From contig JACKQL020000127.1 of NCBI GenBank assembly GCA_018296165.2, positions 1-64,000 of the forward strand: a stretch of 64,000 nucleotides of DNA, written 5' to 3'. The first letter of the stretch is position 1. Every line of letters begins with the position of its first letter. The notes below the pieces were generated by a model. It was not told where the DNA came from, did no database searches, and saw only the letters and a list, made by a program, of their open reading frames with translations. This document shows, in pieces, positions 45,632 through 56,032 of this stretch. The stretch comes from Termitomyces sp. T153. Its lineage: Eukaryota; Basidiomycota; Agaricomycetes; Agaricales; Lyophyllaceae. The position numbers and the translations under genes were made by a program.

Positions 45632-46325
45632 ATGGTCTCATGCTTTAGAAAGGGCTCAAATAGTAATAATACTAAAACCCGAAAACAACTATTCATTTGG
45701 TACGTGTTCAGTGCCTACAGTTTTCTGCATTCCTGGCTTACAGTTTTCAGCCAGTTTTCAGGGTATATTCCAGCACGCCAACTATGCAATATTTTTGCCT
45801 GTCTCATAGTACAAGACAGGCGTATCAATATTGTCCAAGATTATTACGAAGCAAGATGGTCGAATTACAAGACCAACAATAGTGATGATGAAATCAATAG
45901 CGACGATGAAACTGATAGCGAGGATGACAGAAATATGTGGCATCTTATCAGCATCAAACATCTACAGTATGACATAGATGCCAGGAGAGCGTCCACACGG
46001 TCTTACTCTAAGGAAAAAGGCTTTGGTTACTTGAAAGAAGTGAAAGTTGAAAACATCAAGAGTTGGAGTAAGATGAGATCAGATGAAAAAGGATCATTGA
46101 GCCTGCCTCGTTTTTCATGGGTTGGTATGCTCTCGTGGTTCACTTGCCAAGTTTCGCTCACACTATTGTTTAGGTTATAAATGAAGCCATAAAGCATCAC
46201 AAGGAGATACGAGGACCTGCACCTAATGACCGTGGCTGGAAAATTCCTTACGCTTCTCTGGTGCCTCGCTCGCTGTGGAAAGCTTTTCATGGTTGCCATA
46301 TGAGTAGGCTGGTCCAAAATCTATA
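45632..46325 (+). pseudogene. First copy of duplicated acidic protein gene, frameshifted
   Basis: The segment from about 45826 repeats the intact gene at 47093 with an offset of about 1359 bases. Shared blocks include SDDEINSDDETDSEDD, MWHLISIKHLQYDIDARRAS, TRSYSKEKGF and WSKMRSDEKGSLSLPRFSW. A GT...TTTAG intron (after 46118) leads to VINEAIKHHKEIRGPAPNDR. Compared with the second copy, 11 bases are missing after GGCTGGAA (near 46239), so the end reads in a wrong frame. The N-terminal part before the acidic run does not match copy 2. It is probably a duplicated, decaying copy. Function unknown. Confidence 0.65.
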
Positions 46326-47945
46326 AATTGCTACGGATCGATTGTCACATTGCATGCACACAGAATCGAGCAGAAGACTACGACAATATTTGCACCAGTC
46401 AAGAAACGATCTCGGAGTCGATATGTTTGCGCCCTCACATTGTGTGGATCCTCGTTAAATCATCCTTCTGTGACGAACTCGGGCAGTACAATGGCTTGAA
46501 ACATGAAAACGCCTACAAGAGCAGTCGATAATCTGGGTTGATGACTGGACATCATACAACTCAATCAGTCTTCGATTGTTTGTTAATCCTTCTCTCTATG
46601 ACCTTGGATCTTTGTGATATCCTGGTCTTGGGTAGGAGTTGTTATGTATTTAATATTCTTTCAGACACCTACTACACATATTCCATCTGGAGGTGAATCA
46701 ACGTCTGAGTGAGAGATCCGCCCTTTGATCAAGTTGACCGAATCAACAAGGTTGTCAGCAGGATGCCAGATCACTGATCAACCATCTGATGCATCTGATG
46801 CGTACAACATATCATATGTGGTCACGACTTCATGATTTCTCGTCGTTGCTAGTTGCCTTCAGTTGCCTTCAAGCTCCAATTACGCTGTGCCTGATTCATC
46901 CCAGGCACATTTTCTCAAAGCTTCTCAGATCCGCTTTTAATATTTTGCCAAAATAATCAATCAGTTCTGGCGTAGCATAATTCACAGTTGTACAATCACT
47001 TCGCGCGGACTGTGTGTCTCCTTTCTGTTCTTGTCTGAATTATGACCACCAATACTTGTCAGACTTCAATTATTACTCACTGAATAGTCATCATGCCAGC
47101 CTACGACCGCTATTCGCACAATAGACCACTAGCCCTTGACGGTACTATTCATTATCCTTGGAGCATACCCCTCTTGACAGTCCGGAATATCGTCCAAAAT
47201 TATGAGGAAGCAAGTCGGTCAAATTACAAGAGCAACGATAGTGATGACGAAACCAATAGCGACGATGAAACCAATAGCGAGGATGAGAGTGAAACGTGGC
47301 ATCTTATCAGCATCAACTATCTACAGTATGACATAGACGTCAGGAGAGCGTCCACACGATCTTACTCGAAGGAAAAAGGCTTTGATTATTCCAGAGAAGT
47401 GAAAGTTGAAGACATCAAGATGTGGAGTAAGATGAGATCAGATGAGAAAGGATTATTGAGCCTGCCTCATTTTTCAGGGGTTGGTATGCTCTCGTGTTTC
47501 ACTCGCCATGTTTCTCTGACACTATTGTTTAGATTATAAATGAAGCGATAAAGCGTCGCAAGGAGATACGAGGACCTGCACCTAATGACCGTGGCTGGAA
47601 GGAAGAGGATAGATTCCTTGCGTTTCTCTGGTGCCTCGCTCGCTGTGGGAAGCTTTTCACTGTTGCTATATGACATACGATAGGCTTGTCAGAAATTCAT
47701 CTTATATCAATGGTCACGTTTGTATCGTCATACAGTGTAAATGTACATATACATAATTGAGGACAGGCACTACGAGCAATATTTCCAGATCAGGCCAGCG
47801 ATCACAGCTGCGGCGTTGAACGGCGCAACGCGCCCTCACATTGTGGTTCAAGTGGTTCGATCATTCTTCTGTAACGAACTTTGATTTCGGGCCGTAGGAA
47901 GGTCATTTGCAACATCAAAACGCCCACAAAAGCAGTCGATGATAA
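45826..47945. repeat. Tandem segmental duplication, offset about 1.36 kb
   Basis: The coding part (45826-46290 versus 47185-47675) and the downstream flank ('gccctcacattgtg', 'gcagtcgat' near 46430/46520 and 47850/47935) recur in the same order. Divergence is moderate and both copies retain CpG, so this is a gene duplication within the CpG-normal island and not a transposon pair. Confidence 0.8.
47093..47673 (+). CDS. Acidic protein of unknown function, intact copy
   Basis: The start MPAYDRYSHNRPLALDG opens exon 1 (47093-47479). A 53-base intron (GTTGGT...TTTAG, weak donor) leads to exon 2 (47533-47673), giving 175 aa. An Asp/Glu/Ser run (SNDSDDETNSDDETNSEDES) is followed by WHLISINYLQYDIDVRRAST. 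Exon 2 is basic then Trp/Cys-rich (NDRGWKEEDRFLAFLWCLAR). A competing donor GTATGC, 5 bases further, would end the protein shortly after the junction. No known domain, signal peptide or membrane segment is evident. The acidic run suggests a nuclear or protein-binding role, which is inference only. Confidence 0.55.
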
Positions 47946-48116
47946 ATAGCAGCCTTATCCTAGGGAAACCTTTAGGCCGGTCCTCCCCATATCTGCATTT
48001 CCTATTCCTTTGACATTGTTGTCCTCATATCGAACCCTCTTTACCACCTGATTTCACGTAAGGGCTAGGTCACTCTCATCATGCGACATTGAATAATGCC
48101 GTCCTAAGGATTTGCC

Positions 48117-48984
48117 ATGACACGTATTCTTTTACTGTTGTTCGCCACATTGTCCCTATCTTCTCTAGTCATAGGGGCCGATGATATATTCACCCTTTAC
48201 CGCTGCGGAACTTCCAGCTCTGCGCTAGGAAAGAAAGACAAGGACTTACAGCGGCTTAAGATGAACTTTCTCGGGATTACTCCTAAGCAGCCTAATGATG
48301 AGAAAGAAGAAAAAATGACCACCGTCGTCATACCGAAGGGAACTCGTCCTAAAAGTCCTCATGAGCGAGAGCAGAATACCCAGTTAGTTTACCGTCACAG
48401 TTTCTCTTCCTTTCCTTACTCTTTCACCTTTTAGTGGTCTTTCAACCTTTATGGACCTTGGCGTTGATGAGTTCCGGGACTTCTGTTCATCAAAGGGCAA
48501 GTTCATATGGTCGTGAGTGGTATCATACTATATATAATCATTCATCAACTCTTGACCTAACATCAAAAGCAATGAGGTCTCGTCTGTGAAAGACGGACAA
48601 GGCCGCCCCATCTTTGAGGCGCGCAAAGACCAGAAACCAAACTATCACGTCACCATTTTTTTGAGAGAAGACGCTGACGATATCGGGAAAGTGTGGGACA
48701 ACCTGGCTCGTTTGCCTTGGAAAAAAAAAGGGGCACTCAAGAACCTAGTCCCGGCAGTCCAAACATCGACGACCATGGCAGCGACTCACGCCCATTCGTC
48801 ACTTGTAGCTGCGGCTCCGATAACGACCAAGTTCGTCAGCGAACAGACGACATCGGGGACGGGGCACAAGGTGGTTGCAAGTGGAGGGCAAGAGACAAAG
48901 AGGCATTTCTCTCGCAGTGGTCGGGAGATTATGTTGACAAGAATCGCAGAGAGAAGGAAAAGGGAGCAGAAGAATGTTTTCTAG
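48117..48984 (+). CDS. Small secreted protein of unknown function
   Basis: Three exons, 48117-48382, 48435-48512 and 48570-48984, have introns GTTAGT...TTTTAG (52 bases) and GTGAGT...AAAAG (57 bases). They give 252 aa with matching phases. MTRILLLLFATLSLSSLVIG is a clear signal peptide ending near Ala21. The mature part contains TFMDLGVDEFRDFCSSKGKF, then DGQGRPIFEARKDQKPNYHV and WDNLARLPWKKKGALKNL, and ends in a Ser/Thr-rich then basic tail (REIMLTRIAERRKREQKNVF). Only two or three cysteines are present, so it is not a typical effector-type cysteine knot. No known family was recognised. The splice signals and codon pattern make a real gene likely. Confidence 0.7.
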
Positions 48985-50078
48985 GCATCTAGCGTTGGTA
49001 CATGGTCCGAGTGTAGCTAGCGTAGTGGTGTTTGTGTGGCACTGGTTGCAATAGCATGAACCATTTCGATGTACAACTCGGAGCGGTCAGGAGAGAGATT
49101 ACAGAAAAGACGAGAAGGGAGCAGATTATTCAACGGTTCAGAATCAAAGTCAGGGATTCGAACGATCAACGAGAGAGACACGCACGTTATGCAATGCGCA
49201 GATTGTGCCAAGTAATATCCAGCTCGCGCCCACAGCGAGTTTTAAGAATTCTAGATCATGGAAAAGGACAGACAGGACGCATCGATGCTAAGAGCGTATT
49301 CATCGCCTTTTCTGACCAATCCTTGAATCTGACGAAGTGTGTAGATTAACCCGGATCGCAAGGGTTTTGTCAGCCGAGATCTTAATGAAAATGACTTGAT
49401 CTGCAGGAGAAATCTCAGAGTCGTAGGAAATGCAAAAGAAAGTCCGGTGTCAATAATACAGTTAATAGTACAGTACATGGTGTATCAGTTCTGAAGAGGA
49501 ACCCGTCAGCATTGTATCATGGGAATGTTTGGAAGGCTGTCAAACCTCGGGTATCCGGATGTCGTGATCTCCTCAGTCGTAGGTGACGTCACGCTAAGAA
49601 CATCTACATCTTACAGACTGTCCCATCGAGCAACGAATCAATACTGTCCGTATCATGCACCTTGGTCAGGTACTCAGAGAAAGTGAATGGTTTTTTCGAA
49701 GTACTGTATACAGCAGCCAACTACAGCGGGCCGCGGGAAGTGAATCAAAAATGGTGATTATCAGGATGATCAAGAGATCTTAGCTAACGTCCCCTTCCAA
49801 GCTGTATTCTCCCATCTCTATAGTGACTAAACGAGGTCAGAAAAGCCAATCTTCTAGAACGGGACAGTATGGCAGAGGAAATTGTCAGTGACACAGGAAA
49901 CTGAGTCGATCGGAAAATACTCAGAAAAATTGTTTCAGACCTAAACATATCACCAGTGCAACGTGTTTGAGTCATTACTCATGAAGACTCATACCATTCG
50001 ACACAGTTATCAGCTCAAATGACGCAAAAATACTTCTCGCTATTACACTTGACATTATCTCTACATGAAGAGTTGTTC
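48985..50078. other. CpG-normal intergenic region
   Basis: No frame is supported on either strand. The region lies between the 3' ends of the secreted-protein gene (plus) and the GH95 pseudogene (minus), and probably contains both transcription ends. A B-box-like word near 49155 was examined and rejected as a tRNA. Confidence 0.5.
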
Positions 50079-51449
50079 TCAGAAGCTGCTGATCGATATG
50101 GTGAGCCCACTCGATGTCTTGAAGGATGCAAGTGTCTTCCCTCTACATAGAACTAAAACGTTTCGCGACACAACATTTGCGTCTGCCTTGAAAGACGCGC
50201 TGACCGGTTTCCCATTCTTCCACCGCAAGTCGAAAGTTAAGCCACCACGTAGACGCGCACCGGTGATTGAGCCCGACGGCCATTGTTTGGGAAGCGCAGG
50301 AAGGAGCGTCACTGTGAGAGGATTCGAATAGTTGGCGACATCGGGAGCCTGGAACAGCGCATTCTGAGAAAAATTATGGTGAGGTAGAACTCGAGACTGT
50401 ATAAGGAGAGAACCTCACAAGAAGTGCCCCAGAATATCCCAAGTTCGCGTCGATCTGGAAGATAGGGTCGGGATCAGATGGGTTGAAGAGACTGAGGAGG
50501 CTGGGTCCAAAGTTGCGGTCAATTGCGTACTGCGTCACTAGAGTTAGGAGTGAAAGGAAACCTGGAGTCGGATAAACTCACCGATAATTCATGATAAAAC
50601 TCAGTAGCATTTCCTAGCTGAGCCCACGCAGCCGCTCTCTAGGCTTTCTCCCAGCCAAAATCAGCATCAGGGCCTGTGCCATTTCCGCGGTGTTATCAAG
50701 CTGACAGTCGCCGCGTCAATGACTTGCCGATTAGTGAATTTTCCCTGTATAGAGGGATCGTAGCCAGTAATGGCGTATCCAGGATAGAGTCCGATCAAGT
50801 GTGAAAGATGACGATGAGTGTCACTTGGGGAGTCCCTGTCGACCTTCCACTCTGGACAATGGTAATAGGCAGGTAAGCGTTACCTCGTGTAGCGAATAGC
50901 AGAAACACACCTTGGAGCTGACCCCAAGAGCCTATATGGATGCCCTTGTCCATCTGAGCGCGTTTTGCCTTGACCTCTATCATAAAATTCTGAGAAAGAG
51001 GCCGGACATGATTGGTAGTGACATACCAGCAAGGAAAGCGGTATCAGTATCGCCAGAAGCGTCAAACCCTTTTTCCACGGCATTGAAAAGCTGCCAAATC
51101 AGCTGTTGCGCATGGGAACACCCTGTCAAGACATCGTCGGCTGAGGATTTCTGGAGTACTATAAGATCAAAGTGTACCAAAAGTCATCAGCGGCTGTTTT
51201 GGGGAATTGCATGGGTTGACAACAAGGGTAGAATCATTGAAGTAGAGATCCGGAATCAGTTTGTCCAGGTGGAAGCTCGCTACACCCTGATGGGACATAA
51301 TCAACGTCATGTAGCTTGTAACCAGATGAAACGCGCCTTGATAAGCGGCCATCCTTGAGATCTCCACCAGGAAATGTCGTTAGTATAGTCGAAGTGGTCC
51401 CATACATGAAGCAGATTTGAGCACAAGTCATGTGATTTTAGAGGCTTTT
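50079..51449 (-). pseudogene. GH95 alpha-L-fucosidase, C-terminal half only, with lesions
   Basis: The minus strand encodes the C-terminal part of a glycoside hydrolase family 95 enzyme, split by short introns. Recognisable blocks are LLHVWDHFDYTNDISWWRSQ, FHLDKLIPDLYFNDSTLVVN, HAQQLIWQLFNAVEKGFDAS, KRAQMDKGIHIGSWGQLQ, VDRDSPSDTHRHLSHLIGLY, FGPSLLSLFNPSDPDPIFQI and WPSGSITGARLRGGLTFDL, ending at 50079. GH95 removes terminal fucose from glycans. Lesions: one base lost in the TCAQNLLHVW block (about 51415); one extra base after VSLI before the GNGTGPDAD block; and TAG replacing Trp in the following EKxW motif. The N-terminal half is missing. The coding match stops at about 51449, exactly where the DIRS element begins. 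Confidence 0.88.
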
Positions 51450-51451
51450 AA

Positions 51452-51630
51452 TCTATGCTCACGAAGGGAGTGAGTGGACGGATGGGAAGGAAGAGGAGGG
51501 ATAGATCCGAGGTTCCTATTGAGGCACGAGGTTCAATACTGACGTTTTTCTGTACTTTGCGAGCAAATAAAACTTTATTTGGTCGCCCTTGCTCTCTCGC
51601 ACGGATCCCGAGAGGGATACCGCACTCAAG
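51452..51630. repeat. DIRS split repeat, A copy at the outer end
   Basis: It begins tctatgctcacgaagg, retains eleven CpGs and matches 52025-52210. It touches the GH95 pseudogene. Confidence 0.85.
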
Positions 51631-51712
51631 GGCGAAGTATTTACGAGATAAGTGCTGAGAGAAAGGAAACAAACAAACAACATGAGAGGGGAAAGTGGAT
51701 ACGAGGGGTGGG

Positions 51713-52024
51713 AGAAACAAAAAGCCGAGTCCAAAGGACTGACGAGCTCTGTGTGAGTAAGGAAAGGGAGCAGGGACGTAGGCATGACAAACTTGACGAG
51801 CTCTGTGTGAGTAAGGAAAGGGATCAGGACAAGGAGAGAGTGAAGCGTAGCTGTAACTAATATATGATGTCTGAACAATGGGAAACAGGGAGACAAAGAG
51901 GCCATTGTCAACGACATGACAAAGCAAGTGTGATATGGCCAGGAGACGTGACGCGATGCATAGAGGGTCGATCGAGGGTTGTGTTGCTTACATAGACCTC
52001 AATCAAAGGTTTTTGATTGATTCA
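51713..52024. repeat. DIRS split repeat, B copy next to inner A
   Basis: It matches 56033-56341 along its whole length and retains eleven CpGs, ten of which are TpG or CpA in the partner. It contains an internal partial duplication of 'gacgagctctgtgtgagtaa'. Confidence 0.87.
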
Positions 52025-52210
52025 TCTATGCTGGCTCACGAAGGGAGTGAGTGGACAGATGGGAAGGAAGAGGAGGGATAGATCCGAGGTTCCTATTGAG
52101 GGAGGCACAAGGTTCAATACTGATGATTTCCTGTACTTTGCAAGCAAATAAAACTTTATTTGGTCACCCTTGCTCTCTTGCACAGATCCCAAGAGGGAAA
52201 CTGCACTCAA
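52025..52210. repeat. DIRS split repeat, inner A copy
   Basis: It directly abuts the B copy ('...gattca|tctatgctggctcacg'). Nine of the eleven CpG sites of the outer A copy are TpG or CpA here. Confidence 0.85.
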
Positions 52211-52329
52211 GCCAGAGAGGGAGCAAACTGAAAAGACAGAGGCTTGAAATGGTGTGCATGAGGAGCAGCCAGATGGAGGCATGCAGAGAGGCCCAGGATC
52301 TGTTTGTGGGGGACATCAATGTAGAGTTT

Positions 52330-53259
52330 CTAAGCATTGCTGCACCAGTGACCTAGAAGTTGTATCTTGTGATCAGCAAATCCCACCTCTGTGGTGGCAG
52401 TGGCTATGCTGCAGTGGAAGCTATGGCCTGAAAATTGAGCAGGATCAATGCTGCAAAGTAAGAGATGCTGCTTGAGCATGGCAACAAAGACCTCATGAGA
52501 AAGGGGGGATCCATCCGAGTCTGTGAAGAGTGGGGCATCCAGAGGCTTGGGGTCAAGCAAGAACATCTTTTGCAATACTGATACTGGCATATGGACATGT
52601 TGGCAGGTGCTCTGGCCAGCAAGATGGATACACCTTTTCAAAATGGATCAGTTTTAGATGCAGAAGGTCAAGTCAGACATGGGAAGGGGATTTGAGGGAT
52701 GGCAGGAAAGTGACGCATCCACAAGTGAGGTGAGATGCAGGGTTGAATTTCTCAGCCTGCCTAAGCATAAATTCACCACAATGGAGAAATCCTGCCCAGG
52801 CTGCCCTGAATGCCACATTGAAGGAGGCCTCAAACAGGCTGGAGAGGTCACCTGCTACTGCAGCCAGCCTCTGGAGAATGTTGAGGGTGATGGGTTGTTT
52901 TGGACAATGCTTGCGCTCACCATGGAATCATTTGATGCTGTGGATGACCCTTTGGACTGTCTCATATTTGCAAGCATCAAAGGGAAGCCCTTTGTCAATG
53001 TGCAAGGAACAAATGGTGGAGAGGTAGCTTTTAATGGTCTTAGGTTGAAGGGCATGGTTGCCAAGTGAACAGACCCATTCAACAATGGCTTGATCAGTGG
53101 CAGGGAGATAGCAGCCTGGTTCACTGAGCATGACTGGATTAAGCTGGCAGAAGTCAATGTAAGATTTTTGGCTGGTGGAGTAGGTCTTCCTAGTGCTTGT
53201 AGCCAGCCCATGCCACAAATAGAATGCTGCTCAAGGCAAGAGGTTAGTGTGCACTTCAT
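52330..53259 (-). pseudogene. DIRS tyrosine recombinase
   Basis: The N-terminal SAM-like core-binding part is at 53218-52928: GLATSTRKTYSTSQKSYIDF, then LQPKTIKSYLSTICSLHIDK. The catalytic part (52641-52330) contains GHSFHCSIATATTEVGFADH followed by KIQLLGHWCSNA. The expected box is HxxR, as in 'GHSFRxGAAT'; here Arg is His, as a CpG-to-CpA change would give. A TAG stop follows SNA, at the Tyr expected in 'DAYKLYI'. The recombinase inserts the circular element DNA. It overlaps no other block and follows RNase H with a frame change. Confidence 0.88.
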
Positions 53260-53337
53260 ACCAGTAAGGAGGGATTTCCAAGATGAGGGTGTGTGAGGAA
53301 GTTGCAGGGCAAGCCAAAATAACCTGCTGTACTGGAA

Positions 53338-53776
53338 TCAAGGAGTGGCATTAGCAAGTGCATTCTCCTTGGAAGGAATCCAAACAGAAGAAAATGAGAA
53401 ATTGAGACAAGCTGCTAGCATGGTGATGGTCCTTAAGACCTGCATGCTGTGGACTGAATTTGCTGTTCCTGAGTTAAGCCAGGCCACCACTGCTGAGTTG
53501 TTGCAGAAAAATGTGATGTGATGGCTGTGCAAAAAAAATTGTGTAGAGAATAGCAAATATCTCCTTGAACTGGATATCACAGGTGCAGAACCTCTGGAGA
53601 ACTTGTGCTGAAAACCATTGCTGAGAAATAACCCCCCCAAGACCTTTCCTTCCACTTGCATTGGTGTAGACAGATACTGCTGGCTGTGATGGACTCACAA
53701 GCATGATACTATTTAGCAAGCACTGAACATTTTCCACCAGCAAATGTCTGATGCTGCCACTTTGGGGATGTAGCAT
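53338..53776 (-). pseudogene. DIRS RNase H domain
   Basis: Two overlapping frames give VSVYTNASGRKGLGGVISQQ (first catalytic Asp now Asn), RFCTCDIQFKEIFAI (the Glu helix), HHITFFCNNSAVVAWLNSGT (Asn for Asp) and FSSVWIPSKENALANA (Asn for Asp). All three Asp-to-Asn changes are GAT/GAC to AAT/AAC, consistent with C-to-T on the other strand. The frame shifts near 53540. Confidence 0.85.
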
Positions 53777-53809
53777 ATCATGAAAGGAGAGGTGAATGAG
53801 CCAGAGAAG

Positions 53810-54518
53810 TCAAAAAGTTGGCAGAGAAAAGTCTGTGATTGAGGCAAACTGTAGGAAGCCAGTGAGTTCCTGCAGCTCACAAAGGGAGCATTTTTGTTTG
53901 GACAACCATTTGTCAAGTAGCTCCACTAAGAAAGTCATTTTATCATGTGGAAGCTGTGCTTCCATGGCTTCAAAATCAATTTCCAGCCCAAGAAACTCAA
54001 GTCTAGTTGTCAGCCATATTGTTTTGGAGTCCTGGAAGGAGAGCCCCAGCTTCTTTCCAAGACTTGAAACCCATTCAATGGCAGCCTTTGGCATTGAGAG
54101 GAGTGAGGAGGAGGAGAATAGGAGGAGGAAATCATCTGGATAGTGGCAGAGAGAAGGTGGGATGTGGTGCCAAATAATCCAGTGCAGAGCCTTGGCAAAG
54201 AGGTTAAAGATGTAAGGTGCAGATTTAAGACCAAAAGCCAGAACAAGAAGGTAATAGAATCTTGAGCCCAAAACCAAGGAGATGCCAATCTTCAGCTTAG
54301 ACAGGGATATGGCAAAAAGCATCTTTGAGATCAAGTTTAGCCATCAGAGTGCCAGGACCAAGGCACCAGAGATCATCCAAGGCCTTTGCAAACATGTCAT
54401 AGACAATGTGTCCTTCACTGTCAGGGATCCCCTCATTGACTGAAGAGCCCTCCAGCCAGGAAAGGTGATTGATCAAGCATAGCTTCCCTAGATTCTGTTT
54501 GCACCCAACTGTATCCAA
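53810..54518 (-). pseudogene. DIRS reverse transcriptase
   Basis: Pieces contain LGPGTLMAKLDLKDAFCHIP, FYYLLVLAFGLKSAPYIFNL, HWIIWHHIPPSLCHYPDDFL and LEFLGLEIDFEAMEAQLPHD, with a C-terminal WLSKQKCSLCELQELTGFLQ. This is the DIRS-type RT signature. The catalytic box reads YPDD; the family has YLDD or YxDD. A frame change near 54300 separates the palm entry from the rest. Confidence 0.88.
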
Positions 54519-54981
54519 TGGTGAGAATTGAAAGTCTGGAAAAGGGGGGCATCAAAGGGTTCTGCAGCATGGGAATGTGTCACAAGGGAACAGATAGATG
54601 AGCCCACAAAATTGCCATTCTTGAATGTGGACTTAAGGTTTTTACATGCCTGGCTGCATTCCTCACCAATAAAACCAATATTAGCAACAAATTTAATTAT
54701 ATCGAGGATGGATGATACAAATAAGGGATCAGGATAGTCTCATAAATAAAATTGCCATGCATTGAAGACAAGAGGCAAAGAAGCTAAGGAGCAGGAAAGT
54801 TGCAGCATAGGTGCATTGAGGTTGCAGCATGGATCAGAGTTGGGCCACATTGGAGGTGGTGGACACAGAGGGAAGAGATGTGAGTTGGAGAGGTTGGATG
54901 AAAAGTTTGGGAGGGAGATGAAGCCAAGACTGGAGTAGATAAAACCTGTTTGGCAGGCTCCAAGCCTGCCACAGCGCATCT

Positions 54982-55863
54982 TCAGGTTTTCTTACAGTCC
55001 TTTTCTATGTGGTCTTTGCTGTTGCATTTGCAGCACTTGTGGATGTGGCCATCAGGGCAAGGTGATGTGGTTGTGGTGCAGGTGCCTTTGTTGAATGCAA
55101 AGTGGATCTGTGAGCTGACATCATGATCACACTTCCCTGTGGACTTGCACAATGCAGCTGGTGTTCTTGCATTACCCAAGCAAAACTCTGTCAGGAGCAG
55201 GTTGTTGGGCTTGGCCTAGCCCACCTAAGAGCCTGCTAGCATCTCCTGGCAGCAGTTAAGGTGGAAGTGGATGTGGTACTGCAGAACTGCAGACCACTCA
55301 TACTTCTGGTTGAGATTTGCAAGGTGTGATATATACCTTGCCCCTCCATGACCAATCAAGAAAGTGGCATGTGCATCATCTGACAAAGCTTCAAAGGCTT
55401 GAAGTACCAAGAAGTATGTGGAGAGGGGTATGAGGAGGTTGTGGAAAGCAGGGTAATCCTTTGAGCCAGTGATCCACAAGCTGTTTGCATCTGTACACTC
55501 CATATCAGCACATGAAAACTTTGACACAGAGTCAAGTTTACAGAGATCCATAGGGCAGAACTCATGGTGGGCAATATCCAGCAGCATGCTTGTCTCAATG
55601 GCAGGGAAGAGGGCAGGTAGAGACTTACTGGCAGGAGATTGGTCTGTTGACATGAATGCTGGGAATGCTGCAGGAGGAGCTGCCTGGATACCACTAGTAA
55701 GAGAAGGAGCAAGACCCGGGGACTGATTTGCCAGGGCAGCAAAGGCATGGAGCATGTTTAGCATACCAGAAACTGTGGCATCATTGCTCTGCGCAACAGA
55801 AGGAACTTGTGGCTGCAACTCTGGGGCATCAGGGCTGAGTACTGGCTGATCATCTCTAGGCAT
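54982..55863 (-). pseudogene. DIRS gag-like protein with CCHC zinc knuckle
   Basis: The open stretch from MPRDDQPVLSPDAPELQPQV (start near 55863) runs through a Pro/Ala-rich part into ECTDANSLWITGSKDYPAFH, ending EMLAGS at 55225. After a stop the same protein continues as TEFCLGNARTPAALCKSTGK and ends with a CX2CX4HX4C knuckle (CCKCNSKDHIEKDC) near 55010-54990. Gag-type proteins package the element RNA. The upstream extension of the open frame to 56292 is translation through the terminal repeat and is not considered coding. Confidence 0.75.
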
Positions 55864-56032
55864 GAAGGCTGGCAATGCTGGGAAAGGTGTCAAAGATGAG
55901 AGGGATGACAATGGTGAAAAGAGAGGTAGTGATAGTGGTGATGAGTAGTAGTTTGCTGAGGCAAACCAACCATTTGGAAGGCAAAGATGACCTGGACCAC
56001 ATGTCATGTCTGCCAAAAAACACGTCCTGCAG

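Noticed and set aside
49130..49225. B-box-like word 'GTTCGAATCC' on the minus strand suggesting a tRNA
   Set aside because: No matching A box at the right distance and the T-arm and acceptor stems do not pair.
50065..50331. 88-codon plus-strand frame
   Set aside because: It is the reverse complement of the clearly coding GH95 C-terminal exon.
51516..51927. Hydrophobic minus-strand frames suggesting a membrane protein
   Set aside because: They lie in the non-coding split repeats of the DIRS element and recur by repeat identity.
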